Shown: one piece after another, positions 1-8,740 of the stretch
Layout: each line of letters begins with the position of its first letter
How positions within the stretch are numbered: the first letter of the stretch is position 1
Source: Chryseotalea sanaruensis
GTDB lineage: Bacteria; Bacteroidota; Bacteroidia; Cytophagales; Cyclobacteriaceae
DNA: 64,000 nucleotides
Direction: 5' to 3'
NCBI RefSeq assembly: GCF_003990915.1
Contig: NZ_BHXQ01000006.1
Location: 248,001-312,000 of the forward strand
Position numbers and translations under genes: made by a program
Notes under the pieces: generated by a model
Databases searched by the model: none
What the model saw: only the letters and a program-made list of their open reading frames with translations
What the model was told of the DNA's origin: nothing

Positions 1-17
1 AAAAAGGCACTGCCAAA

Positions 18-48
18 TTTTATACCATTGAAAAATGTAGTAAAATTG
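18..48 (+). promoter_or_regulatory. Weak candidate promoter for the first lipoprotein gene
   Basis: TAAAATTG at 41-48 differs by one base from the Bacteroidetes -7 consensus TAnnTTTG, and TTTT at 18-21 lies 19 nt upstream in the -33 position. Transcription would begin near 55, about 16 nt before the ATG at 71. Both boxes are imperfect, so this is only a candidate. Confidence 0.3.
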
Positions 49-70
49 GAGGCTAAACGTAAACTACATC

Positions 71-961
71 ATGAATCGCAAGCATCTCATAGTTACCGCA
101 TTAGGATTCGCATCCGTGCTCTTTGTTCAATCTTGTGGGTCTTCTTCAGGTGATCAGAGCAAAAATTCTGATGAATTCACAGCAGCCGAAGAGAGTCTGA
201 AAGAACAGATTGAACAGGTTGTGTACAATATTCCTTCGCCTTCTGAAATACCATACTTACTTCAGGCCACTGGCGCTGAGTTTAACCAAAGCCTGATTAA
301 TCCTAGAACTAAAGCTGATCAATACGCTAACCGCAGCGATAAAGCAGCCCTTAACCTAGGGGTTTATGCAGCTGATATTGGCTACTTAAGCTCTTACGAT
401 AAATCGCAGGAAGCGATTGATTATTTGAACTCATGTAAGGTTCTTGCAGATAACCTTGGGGTTATCGGCTCTTTTGATCTTGATGTATTGAAGCGTTTCG
501 AAGCTAATATATCAAACAAAGATTCATTGGCTATCTTGTTAAATGAAACTATCAATAAAACAGAAAGCTTCCTTAAAGATGACAGCAGAAATAAATTGGC
601 TGCTTTGGTTTTAACCGGAAGCTTTATCGAGAGTCTTTATATCTCAACAGGTATAGTAAAATCTTATCCTAAAGACATGCTTCCTACTGATCAGCGCAAT
701 TTGGTGCTTACACCGGTAATGCGTGTTATTTTGGAGCAGAAAAAATCAGTTGAAGAGTTGTTGAAGATGTTGAGCACTGTTGAGCAGTCTGAGCCTGTTA
801 CAGGCATTATTACAGACCTTAAAACACTTGAAGCCGACTACGCAGCACTTAACATAGAAGAGCAGATTAAAAATAACAGAGCAGACCTTGTGTTAACAGA
901 TAAGAAGCTGGAAAGCATCACTAACACTGTAGAAAAGATCAGAAATGGAATTACCGAATAG
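71..961 (+). CDS. Hypothetical lipoprotein, 296 aa
   Basis: I do not recognise a characterised family. The N-terminus is a lipoprotein signal peptide (hydrophobic run, then lipobox VQSC with Cys at about residue 22), followed by a Ser/Gly-rich linker, so the product should be anchored in a membrane facing the periplasm or surface. The remaining 260 residues are predicted to be mostly alpha-helical, with no cysteines suggesting metal binding and no visible catalytic motif. The gene stands alone: a strong terminator follows 20 bp after the stop and the next gene begins 100 bp downstream. It looks like one of the many helical Bacteroidetes lipoproteins of unknown role. Confidence 0.85.
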   Translation: MNRKHLIVTALGFASVLFVQSCGSSSGDQSKNSDEFTAAEESLKEQIEQVVYNIPSPSEIPYLLQATGAEFNQSLINPRTKADQYANRSDKAALNLGVYAADIGYLSSYDKSQEAIDYLNSCKVLADNLGVIGSFDLDVLKRFEANISNKDSLAILLNETINKTESFLKDDSRNKLAALVLTGSFIESLYISTGIVKSYPKDMLPTDQRNLVLTPVMRVILEQKKSVEELLKMLSTVEQSEPVTGIITDLKTLEADYAALNIEEQIKNNRADLVLTDKKLESITNTVEKIRNGITE

Positions 962-981
962 GTATTAACCGCAATGCACAT

Positions 982-1010
982 AAAAAGGAACCCACAAGGT
1001 TCCTTTTTTA
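982..1010 (+). terminator. Rho-independent terminator after the lipoprotein gene
   Basis: An 11-bp stem AAAAAGGAACC / GGTTCCTTTTT with a 5-nt loop ends in a T run. The flanking A and T runs would let it act in both directions. It lies 20 bp after the stop codon at 961. Confidence 0.85.
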
Positions 1011-1062
1011 TTTTCAATATGGTGTAAATGCTGTATTTTCAAACGTCTTTTAATCCCAAGCC

Positions 1063-4000
1063 ATGAGTGAAGATGTACTCAATACAGTGCTGCAGTTATT
1101 TTCTGTTGTAGCCAAGGTTGATGAAGTAACGGAAAAAGAGCGTGAACAGGTACGCAATTTTCTGGAAGATCATGTAAGCCAGCCAAAGGTAGGATACTAT
1201 TTGAACCAGTTTGAAACCCTGGCCTTACAACCAAAGGGAGCACAAATAGAAGAAAATCTGCTCAAGAATCTGTGCGATAGCATAAGTACGGAAATCACAC
1301 AAAAGCAGAAGGTAGTTATTGTATTGGAACTCACCCGGATTATTGCAGCAGACAGTTCTATATCAAAACGAGAAGATGAACTGGTAAAGACAGTTGCCAG
1401 AAACTTTAAAATAAACGATGAAGAAACAGAAGCCATTGAGATATTCCTGGCAGGCCGGACTCCCGATAGGCACGATATAAAGCAAATTTTAATTATTGAT
1501 GAGTTCTCTTCATCAACCTTAAAAAATGCGCATCACCTTAAGAGAAAAGGGCTCAAAGGATTTTTGGCAATACTCTGGATTGAGTCAGCTAATCTGTATT
1601 GTTTAAAATATCATGGACAGGCTGATGTTTATCTAAATGGTTCACCAGTCAAGTCTGGAGGATTACGATTATTGCCTGTTGGTGCTGCGGTTCGCTGGAG
1701 TGATGCCGAGGATCCTTTTTACTACGGAGATGTGCTTGGCATATTCAAGGAATTTTCAAAAGGACCTAAAATCACTTTCGAGGGCAAAGACATTTCCTTC
1801 AAATTTAAGAACGGAAAATTGGGATTACGCAATGTAAACCTGGCGGAAGAATCAGGAAGACTTATTGCATTGATGGGTGCCAGTGGTGCAGGAAAGTCAA
1901 CTTTGTTGCACGTCCTCAATGGTTCTGAGAAGCCCTCATCAGGTCAGGTTCTCATTAATGGTATTGACATACACAAGGAACCGGGTAAGATTGAAGGTGT
2001 AATTGGTTTTGTGCCGCAAGACGACTTACTGATCGAAGACTTAACCGTATATCAAAATCTATATTATGCAGCTAAGCTTTGCTTCAGTGATAAAGACGAA
2101 GAAGAAATTGATGCATTGGTAATAAAAGTACTGGAAGACCTAGGGCTAGATACCATTAAAGACTTAAAAGTAGGTTCGCCACTCAGAAAAACCATTAGCG
2201 GTGGGCAGCGTAAGCGCCTGAACATAGGGCTAGAATTATTGCGCGAGCCGGCAGTACTCTTCTGTGATGAGCCAACCAGCGGGTTGTCATCAAGAGACTC
2301 TGAGAATATTATTGATTTGTTAAAAGAACTCTCTCTCAAGGGTAAATTAGTTTTCACGGTTATACATCAGCCTTCATCAGACATATTTAAAATGTTTGAT
2401 AAACTTTTAATTCTGGATAACGGAGGATATCAGATTTATTATGGCAATTCTATTGATGCTGTTGTGTATTTCAAACGTAGTATCAATCTGCTTGATAGTG
2501 ATGAAGGAGAGTGTCATACTTGCGGTAACGTTAATCCAGAACAGATTTTCAATATCATTGAAACAAAAGTTATTAACGAGTTTGGAAACTTTACCAATGA
2601 ACGTAAAATTACAGCGGAGCAATGGAATAAAACCTATAAGAAGCAGGAACGCATACCAATAATAGAACAGGTTAAAGAAAAACCTGAATCAACGCTGCGT
2701 ATACCTACTAGGTTAAAACAAGCGCACCTGTTTTCCATGCGCGATATTCGAGCCAAGTTGCATAACAAGCAGTATCTGATTATTAATTTATTAGAGGCTC
2801 CGCTATTGGCTTTTATTTTAGCCTTCATTGTGCGTTACCATAATGTTGATGATAAAGTGCATGCTGGCTACGAATTCGGTAAAAACCTGAATATGCCCGC
2901 TTACTTTTTTATGAGTGTGATAGTGGCGCTGTTCATGGGATTAACAGTAAGTGCCGAAGAAATTATTCGTGATAGAAAAATACTAAAACGTGAAGCTTTT
3001 CTGCACTTGAGCAGGAGCAGCTATATCGTTTCAAAAATCTCGATACTGTTCATGTTATCGGCACTGCAAACTTTCATGTTTGTTGCCGTTGGTAACTTAA
3101 TTTTGGGAATAGACGGGATGCTACTTAACCATTGGGCAATTCTGTTTACCGTTTCTTGTTTTGCCAATTTATTAGGACTTAATATTTCATCGGCATTCAA
3201 CTCGGCTGTTACCATTTATATACTTATTCCATTGTTACTTATTCCACAACTTATTTTAAGTGGTGTGGTTGTAAGGTTCGATAAGTTAAATCCTATAATT
3301 GGTAATACTGCCACTGTACCCATGGTTGGCGATATGATGGCTTCGCGTTGGGCATTTGAAGCATCAATGGTTACGCAATTCAAGGATAATAAATACGAAA
3401 AGGAATTCTACCTCTATGATAAGGCAATGGCTTCAGCTGATTTTAAGAAGATTTACTTTATACCTGAGTTAGAAACAAGACTCCAATATTGCCTTCAATA
3501 TTATAGATCCCAAGATCCGCACATTCAGGAAAAGCTAAAACAAGATTATGCAATAATTCGGAATGAATTGAGGGGTGAAGTTAAAATTACGGGTGCAAAA
3601 TCCGCAGACTTTTTGGATAGCTTGAGTGTGCAGAAGTTTGACTCAACCGTATATAATCGTGTGTATGGCTTTTTGGGTAGCTTGAAAAGATTCTACATTA
3701 ACCGCTTCAATGCAGCAGATCAGAAAAAGGAGCAAAAGATTCATGCCATGACCGACACACCAGATAAGGAAGAAGCTTACGAAAAGTTTAAAGATAGATA
3801 CCACAATGAAGCCATCGCAGAGTTTACCAAAAACCTGTCTGAACCGCATCGTGTAATTGAAAAGGATGGTAAGCTGGTACAGAAAATTTATCCAATTTAT
3901 AAAGATCCGGATCCAGATCATATTGTAGACTTTGATGCACAATTCTATATGCCATCAAAGCATTTCTTAAATATGAACATTGATACCTTAATTTTTAATA

Positions 4001-4113
4001 CAATGGTTATCTGGTCTATGACCTTACTTTTGGCGCTTACCTTATATTTCGATGTATTACGAAAAATAATTGATGGCCTCGGGAGTTTATCAGACCCTGT
4101 ATACAAAAAATAG
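1063..4113 (+). CDS. ABC transporter (ABCG-like) with N-terminal TerB-like domain
   Basis: A single-chain ATPase-permease of 1016 aa. Residues about 1-130 are helical and acidic, resembling TerB-like domains. A small beta-rich segment (about 140-240) precedes the nucleotide-binding domain, which has Walker A GASGAGKS at 272-279, signature ISGGQRKR and Walker B VLFCDEPTSG. A linker carries the motif GECHTCGNVNPEQIF, then come about five to six membrane helices (about 570-760), a long soluble insert (about 770-950) and a final helix near the C-terminus. The ABC-then-membrane order matches ABCG/White-type transporters; the substrate is unknown. A paralogue with the same layout lies at 44325-47429. 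It appears co-transcribed with the YdcF and cytochrome genes (6-bp gap, then overlap). Confidence 0.9.
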   Translation: MSEDVLNTVLQLFSVVAKVDEVTEKEREQVRNFLEDHVSQPKVGYYLNQFETLALQPKGAQIEENLLKNLCDSISTEITQKQKVVIVLELTRIIAADSSISKREDELVKTVARNFKINDEETEAIEIFLAGRTPDRHDIKQILIIDEFSSSTLKNAHHLKRKGLKGFLAILWIESANLYCLKYHGQADVYLNGSPVKSGGLRLLPVGAAVRWSDAEDPFYYGDVLGIFKEFSKGPKITFEGKDISFKFKNGKLGLRNVNLAEESGRLIALMGASGAGKSTLLHVLNGSEKPSSGQVLINGIDIHKEPGKIEGVIGFVPQDDLLIEDLTVYQNLYYAAKLCFSDKDEEEIDALVIKVLEDLGLDTIKDLKVGSPLRKTISGGQRKRLNIGLELLREPAVLFCDEPTSGLSSRDSENIIDLLKELSLKGKLVFTVIHQPSSDIFKMFDKLLILDNGGYQIYYGNSIDAVVYFKRSINLLDSDEGECHTCGNVNPEQIFNIIETKVINEFGNFTNERKITAEQWNKTYKKQERIPIIEQVKEKPESTLRIPTRLKQAHLFSMRDIRAKLHNKQYLIINLLEAPLLAFILAFIVRYHNVDDKVHAGYEFGKNLNMPAYFFMSVIVALFMGLTVSAEEIIRDRKILKREAFLHLSRSSYIVSKISILFMLSALQTFMFVAVGNLILGIDGMLLNHWAILFTVSCFANLLGLNISSAFNSAVTIYILIPLLLIPQLILSGVVVRFDKLNPIIGNTATVPMVGDMMASRWAFEASMVTQFKDNKYEKEFYLYDKAMASADFKKIYFIPELETRLQYCLQYYRSQDPHIQEKLKQDYAIIRNELRGEVKITGAKSADFLDSLSVQKFDSTVYNRVYGFLGSLKRFYINRFNAADQKKEQKIHAMTDTPDKEEAYEKFKDRYHNEAIAEFTKNLSEPHRVIEKDGKLVQKIYPIYKDPDPDHIVDFDAQFYMPSKHFLNMNIDTLIFNTMVIWSMTLLLALTLYFDVLRKIIDGLGSLSDPVYKK

Positions 4114-4119
4114 GTAAGC

Positions 4120-4890
4120 ATGTTCTTTGTACTTTCTAAATTATTAAACTTTTTAATACAACCACTCTTCATTGTGGCGCTGCTATTACTATTGAGTTTA
4201 GTTATAAGAAAGCCAAAGCTCAAAAGGATTTTTCTGATAACAGGTTTTATCAACTTATTATTTTTCTCCAATGATTTTATAGCTAATGAGGTTGTTACCT
4301 GGTGGGAGTTACCTACGCAAGCTTATAAAGAAATGCGTGCCTATGAAGCTGCCGTATTATTGACCGGTGTTGCGCAACATAAGAACACAGGCCCAACGGA
4401 TAGAGTATATATTTCTACAGGTGCAGACAGAGTTAATCATACAGTTGAACTATACAAAAGAGGTATTATTAAAGAGATTATTATCAGTGGGGGAATCAGT
4501 GATCCGGATTATGAGGGTACACCTGAAGCAATACTTCTTAGAGATTTAATGAAAGTAATGAGTGTTCCTGATAGCGTTATCTGGTTAGATCCTTATGCCA
4601 ATAACACATACGAAAATGCAGTCAATTCTAAAGTGATGATGGATAGTCTTCAGCTTCAACCGAAAGATTGTCTTTTAGTTACATCCGCTTTTCATATGCG
4701 CAGAGCATTGGCGTGTTTCAATAAGCAGAATATAGCAATGGATTATTTTACCTGCGATTTCAGATCTCGCCCACGAACTTTTAAATTTGATACACTGTTA
4801 ATTCCAAAGCTTGAAGCTATTTTAATATGGCAAAAGCTGTTGAAGGAATGGGTGGGTATCTTAGCTTATAAAATGGCTGGTTATGTTTAA
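4120..4890 (+). CDS. YdcF/ElyC (DUF218) family membrane protein
   Basis: A 256-aa protein with two N-terminal membrane helices (about residues 8-30 and 35-55) and a DUF218 domain. Family signatures visible are AVLLTG, the glycine-rich IISGG strand-loop, the NTYENA motif (NTxENA is typical of the family) and the SAFHMRRA segment. The family includes SanA and ElyC, which affect envelope integrity and undecaprenyl-carrier or peptidoglycan steps in E. coli; the reaction is not established. The gene starts 6 bp after the ABC transporter stop and its end overlaps the next gene by 8 bp, pointing to one transcript and a possible shared envelope role. Confidence 0.85.
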   Translation: MFFVLSKLLNFLIQPLFIVALLLLLSLVIRKPKLKRIFLITGFINLLFFSNDFIANEVVTWWELPTQAYKEMRAYEAAVLLTGVAQHKNTGPTDRVYISTGADRVNHTVELYKRGIIKEIIISGGISDPDYEGTPEAILLRDLMKVMSVPDSVIWLDPYANNTYENAVNSKVMMDSLQLQPKDCLLVTSAFHMRRALACFNKQNIAMDYFTCDFRSRPRTFKFDTLLIPKLEAILIWQKLLKEWVGILAYKMAGYV

Positions 4891-5269
4891 TGTTATGAGA
4901 GTTACTTTTATTTTTTTACTTGCTTGTTTGTTCTCCTGTTCATCTAAAAGCAATACTTCGGAGTCACCATCAGAACCCAATGAAGCCAACACAACTGAAG
5001 TTGCTTTATCAAAAGGTCAAGTGCTAATTGAGTCAAGCGATTGTCAGACTTGTCATCATGTTAAAAACAATTTAGTTGGTCCTTCCTATACAGCTATAGC
5101 AGACAAGTATGAAAACAGTTCGGCAACCGTAACATACCTTACATCAAAGATCAGATTAGGTGGCAGTGGTGTGTGGGGCGATGTACCGATGCTAGCACAC
5201 CCAACATTGTCAGATGAAGATGCAGCCGAAATGGTAAGCTATATAATGTCTTTTAAGAGCACTCAATAA
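4883..5269 (+). CDS. Lipoprotein monohaem cytochrome c
   Basis: A 128-aa small cytochrome c. It has a lipoprotein signal peptide (lipobox LFSC, Cys19), a Ser/Glu/Asn-rich linker and one haem-attachment motif, CQTCH, at residues 54-58; the Met in DVPMLAHP is the likely distal haem ligand. It should be a membrane-tethered periplasmic electron carrier of class I type. The ATG at 4883 overlaps the preceding gene by 8 bp; a second in-frame ATG at 4895 (residue 5) would avoid the overlap and still leave a good signal peptide, so the start is uncertain. The partner oxidase or dehydrogenase is not in the window. Confidence 0.88.
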   Translation: MFNVMRVTFIFLLACLFSCSSKSNTSESPSEPNEANTTEVALSKGQVLIESSDCQTCHHVKNNLVGPSYTAIADKYENSSATVTYLTSKIRLGGSGVWGDVPMLAHPTLSDEDAAEMVSYIMSFKSTQ

Positions 5270-5375
5270 CCGCTTTTAAGACGCATTTGCCCATTTACCA
5301 CCAACTCGCAATCGATTTCGGTATTATTTATTGATTTTTACACAGGCATAGCCAAAGTCATTTTTATCTTTAAGA

Positions 5376-7175
5376 ATGACTAAGAACAGCATCTTCAAAT
5401 TTATCCTCATTGCCTTGTTCACGGCAGGCTGCTCACAGCCTAAAGAAAAAATCAGTCCGCCCATGGAGAATCAAGCAACCGAAAAGGTGGTCATCTATCA
5501 GCTTATGACCAGGCTTTTCACCAATACCAACTCAACCAATAAGCCATTTGGTTCTATTGAAGAGAATGGTAGCGGCAAATTCAACGATATCAATGATCAG
5601 GCTTTACAGTCCTTAAAAGCATTAGGTATTACACACGTTTGGTATACCGGTGTGTTAGAGCATGCTACCATGACTGACTACTCCGCTTATGGTATCAGCA
5701 AAGATGATCCGGATGTAATTAAGGGTCGTGCAGGTTCGCCTTATGCTATTAAAGATTATTATGATGTAGATCCTGATCTGGCAGTTGATATAAAAAGCAG
5801 AATGCAGGAATTTGAAAGTTTAGTTGACCGTACACACAAGAACGGTCTTAAACTCATAATTGATTTTATACCTAATCATGTTGCGCGTACTTACCAATCT
5901 GATGCAAAGCCTGCAGAGGTGCGCGACTTAGGCGAAGATGATGACAAGCGTGTGGCTTTTAAAGCAACTAACAACTTCTACTATTTACCAGGCGAGAGTT
6001 TCAGAGTACCTGAAGAAAGTCAGGCTATGACCAAAACGCTTTATCCAGGCAAAGATGGTCGCTTCGAAGAAATACCAGCGAAGGTTACAGGCAATGATCA
6101 GTTTACACCATCACCCGGTATCAATGAGTGGTTCGAAACGGTAAAACTGAATTACGGTGTAGACGTACAAAATGGCAAAACAAATCACTTCGATCCTATT
6201 CCTAATACCTGGGAGAAAATGAGAGATATACTTGTGTTTTGGGCAGGTAAGAAAGTAGATGGATTCAGATGCGATGTAGCAGAGATGGTTCCTGTTGAAT
6301 TTTGGAATTGGGTAATACCACAAGTAAAAGAGATTAATCCTGAAATGGTTTTCATAGCAGAAATTTATAATCCTGCCGCCTATAGCAATTATATTTCTAG
6401 TGGCCGTTTTGATTTCTTATACGAAAAGGTAAAACTATACGATACGCTTCGTTTGCTTATTGATAAGAAGCGAAGCACACTTGATATAGATGCTATTCAA
6501 CAAAGCCTGACTGGCATTAACAGGCACATGCTACACTTTCTTGAAAATCATGACGAACAAAGACTTGCTTCTCCATTTTTTGCAGGTAATCCTTTTCGTG
6601 CTTTACCTGCTATGACTATCAGTGCAACACTTGATGCTGGCCCTGTTATGATTTACTTCGGCCAGGAAGTAGGTGAGCCTGGTAAAGGGGCAGAAGGTTT
6701 TTCTCAGGAAGACGGCAGAACAACCATCTTCGATTACTGGGGCGTTCCTGAACATCAGAAATGGGTAAATGGAGGAAAGTTTAATGATAGTTTGTTAAGT
6801 GATGGTCAAAAGACACTTAGAAATTATTACAGCACACTACTTAACCTTGCCAAAACCAATCAGGCCATTACAGCAGGTGCTTATGCTGACTTAACAGCCT
6901 TCAATGTGCAGAAAGCAAATTTTGGAGAAGACGTCCATGCCTTTGTTCGTTATGCAGATAATGAAAAACTATTGATTATTAACAGTTTTAATGATGTGCC
7001 CACAAAAGTGAAAATTGAATTACCCCCTGCTGTTTTAGAAGCATTGAACATTGGCACTAGCGACAGCATTAAATTTCAAGATATTTTGTGGGGAGAACAA
7101 CAACTTGATATTGAAGCAGGCGCTGGTGAGCTTATGCTGAAGCCTTATAGTACTTTCATTTTTAAAATTCAATAA
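5376..7175 (+). CDS. Lipoprotein GH13 alpha-amylase
   Basis: A 599-aa member of the GH13 family, which cleaves alpha-1,4-glucan. The signal peptide ends in lipobox FTAGC, so the enzyme is probably anchored in the outer membrane or periplasm. The catalytic triad is present: nucleophile Asp300 in VDGFRCDVAEM, acid/base Glu329 in FIAEIYN, and Asp393 in LENHDEQR. An N-terminal (beta/alpha)8 barrel is followed by a beta domain near 500-599 with the usual C-terminal sandwich appearance. It opens the alpha-glucan operon; only 1 bp separates it from the next gene. Substrate preference (starch, glycogen or cyclodextrin) cannot be told from sequence. Confidence 0.93.
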   Translation: MTKNSIFKFILIALFTAGCSQPKEKISPPMENQATEKVVIYQLMTRLFTNTNSTNKPFGSIEENGSGKFNDINDQALQSLKALGITHVWYTGVLEHATMTDYSAYGISKDDPDVIKGRAGSPYAIKDYYDVDPDLAVDIKSRMQEFESLVDRTHKNGLKLIIDFIPNHVARTYQSDAKPAEVRDLGEDDDKRVAFKATNNFYYLPGESFRVPEESQAMTKTLYPGKDGRFEEIPAKVTGNDQFTPSPGINEWFETVKLNYGVDVQNGKTNHFDPIPNTWEKMRDILVFWAGKKVDGFRCDVAEMVPVEFWNWVIPQVKEINPEMVFIAEIYNPAAYSNYISSGRFDFLYEKVKLYDTLRLLIDKKRSTLDIDAIQQSLTGINRHMLHFLENHDEQRLASPFFAGNPFRALPAMTISATLDAGPVMIYFGQEVGEPGKGAEGFSQEDGRTTIFDYWGVPEHQKWVNGGKFNDSLLSDGQKTLRNYYSTLLNLAKTNQAITAGAYADLTAFNVQKANFGEDVHAFVRYADNEKLLIINSFNDVPTKVKIELPPAVLEALNIGTSDSIKFQDILWGEQQLDIEAGAGELMLKPYSTFIFKIQ

Positions 7176-7176
7176 C

Positions 7177-8736
7177 GTGAAGAAGCAATTAATATTTAGC
7201 CTGATTGTAGCAATGGCATTATCAACCGCATGTAAACAAGAAGAGAAAGTAGAAGTTTCTTTTCCTTATGGTGTAAAATACGAAGTGTTTGTAATGGCAT
7301 TTGCCGATAGCGATGGCGATGGTAAAGGAGACCTCAAAGGCCTTACCCAAAAACTTGATTACTTCAGTGATTTAGGTGTAAACGGTTTATGGTTAATGCC
7401 CATCATGCCTTCAGACACGTATCACAAGTATCATGTTACCGATTATAAAGGCATAGATCCTGATTATGGAACTATGGAAGACTTTAAAACTTTTATTGCC
7501 GAAGCTCATAAAAGAAATATTAAAGTAATTTCTGATTACATCATCAACCACACTGGAGATAAGCACCCATGGTTCCTTGAATCAATTAAAGGAAAAGATA
7601 ATCCATTCCGTGATTATTATGTATGGGCACCTAAGGATTCTGTAGAAATGCTTCAAAAAGAAGAAGTAGCCGGACCAGATACAGATAATGCACAACGTTG
7701 GCATGAGGTTCCGGGTGATACTTCTGGTGAGATGTATTACGGATATTTCAATGGACAAACACCTGATTTAAATTTTGACAACCTCAAAGTACGTCAGGAA
7801 ATTTATGATGCAGCCAAATTCTGGTTAGAAGAAGTAGGTGTAGATGGTTTTAGATTAGATGCAGCAAAGCATATTTTCCCAAATAACCGCGCTGCCGACA
7901 ATCACGCGATGTGGGAAGAGTTCCGTGCAGAAATTCAAAGAATTAAACCAGATGCTTACTTGGTGGGTGAAGTATGGTCAGATTCAAAAACAGTTGCACC
8001 ATACTTAAAAGGTCTTCCATCACTTTTCAATTTTGATTTAGGTTATTTAATTACCGATGTTGTTAAAGCAGGTAATGATACAATAGGTTTAGTAAAGAAA
8101 TATAAAGCCATCAACGATTATTATACTTCCATTACTCCGGATTTTCTGGATGCCACTTTTGTTAAAAACCACGATCAATTACGCATATTAAGTGAGTTAG
8201 AAGGTAATATAGAGAAAGCTAAATTGGCAGCTGGAATACTTTTTACCTTTCCGGGCACACCTTATATCTATCAGGGAGAAGAGATTGGTATGCTTGGCTT
8301 AAAGGTAGATATGGACAGAGGACAACGCGAATCTTTTATTTGGGCAGAAGGTAAATCAGATCCTTTGCAATCAAACTGGTATAATGCCGGATTCAGCTCT
8401 GATAAGACAGTGGTTCCTTTCAGCAAACAAAAAGACGATCCGACTTCTATATACAACTATTATAAAAAGTTTATCGCTTTCAGAAATTCCAGTAAGGAGC
8501 TTACCATGGGTACTATTGAAGAATCGGGTTTACAAATTAATGAGGTGTTAAACTTTGTTAGAAAGTACCAGCAAGAGGAGCGTTTTGTCTTACATAATGT
8601 TTCTGATGTAGAAGTTACAGTGCAGCTGACTGACGATTTAAAACGATTTACGTCATTGGCATTTGAAACTAAGGGAGCATCATTTGAAGCAGGAGCCATA
8701 ACACTTCCGGCATACAGCACAGCTATTTTGAAATAA
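7177..8736 (+). CDS. Lipoprotein GH13 alpha-amylase or alpha-glucosidase
   Basis: A second GH13 enzyme of 519 aa, with a GTG start 1 bp after the preceding stop, suggesting translational coupling. The lipobox LSTAC places it at the envelope. It has a Ca-binding-like loop DSDGDGKGD near residue 45, nucleophile Asp228 (GVDGFRLDAA), acid/base Glu265 (LVGEVW) and Asp333 (VKNHDQ), so it should be active. The PGTPYIYQGEEIGM segment is shared with alpha-glucosidases and oligo-1,6-glucosidases as well as small-substrate amylases, so it may trim malto-oligosaccharides made by the upstream amylase. There is no SusC/SusD pair nearby, so this is not a classical starch-utilisation locus. Confidence 0.93.
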   Translation: MKKQLIFSLIVAMALSTACKQEEKVEVSFPYGVKYEVFVMAFADSDGDGKGDLKGLTQKLDYFSDLGVNGLWLMPIMPSDTYHKYHVTDYKGIDPDYGTMEDFKTFIAEAHKRNIKVISDYIINHTGDKHPWFLESIKGKDNPFRDYYVWAPKDSVEMLQKEEVAGPDTDNAQRWHEVPGDTSGEMYYGYFNGQTPDLNFDNLKVRQEIYDAAKFWLEEVGVDGFRLDAAKHIFPNNRAADNHAMWEEFRAEIQRIKPDAYLVGEVWSDSKTVAPYLKGLPSLFNFDLGYLITDVVKAGNDTIGLVKKYKAINDYYTSITPDFLDATFVKNHDQLRILSELEGNIEKAKLAAGILFTFPGTPYIYQGEEIGMLGLKVDMDRGQRESFIWAEGKSDPLQSNWYNAGFSSDKTVVPFSKQKDDPTSIYNYYKKFIAFRNSSKELTMGTIEESGLQINEVLNFVRKYQQEERFVLHNVSDVEVTVQLTDDLKRFTSLAFETKGASFEAGAITLPAYSTAILK

Positions 8737-8740
8737 TTTC

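Noticed and set aside
5365..5372. TATCTTTA as the -7 box for the amylase operon
   Set aside because: It lies 3 nt before the ATG at 5376, so transcription would start inside the gene. The real promoter is probably further upstream and not evident.
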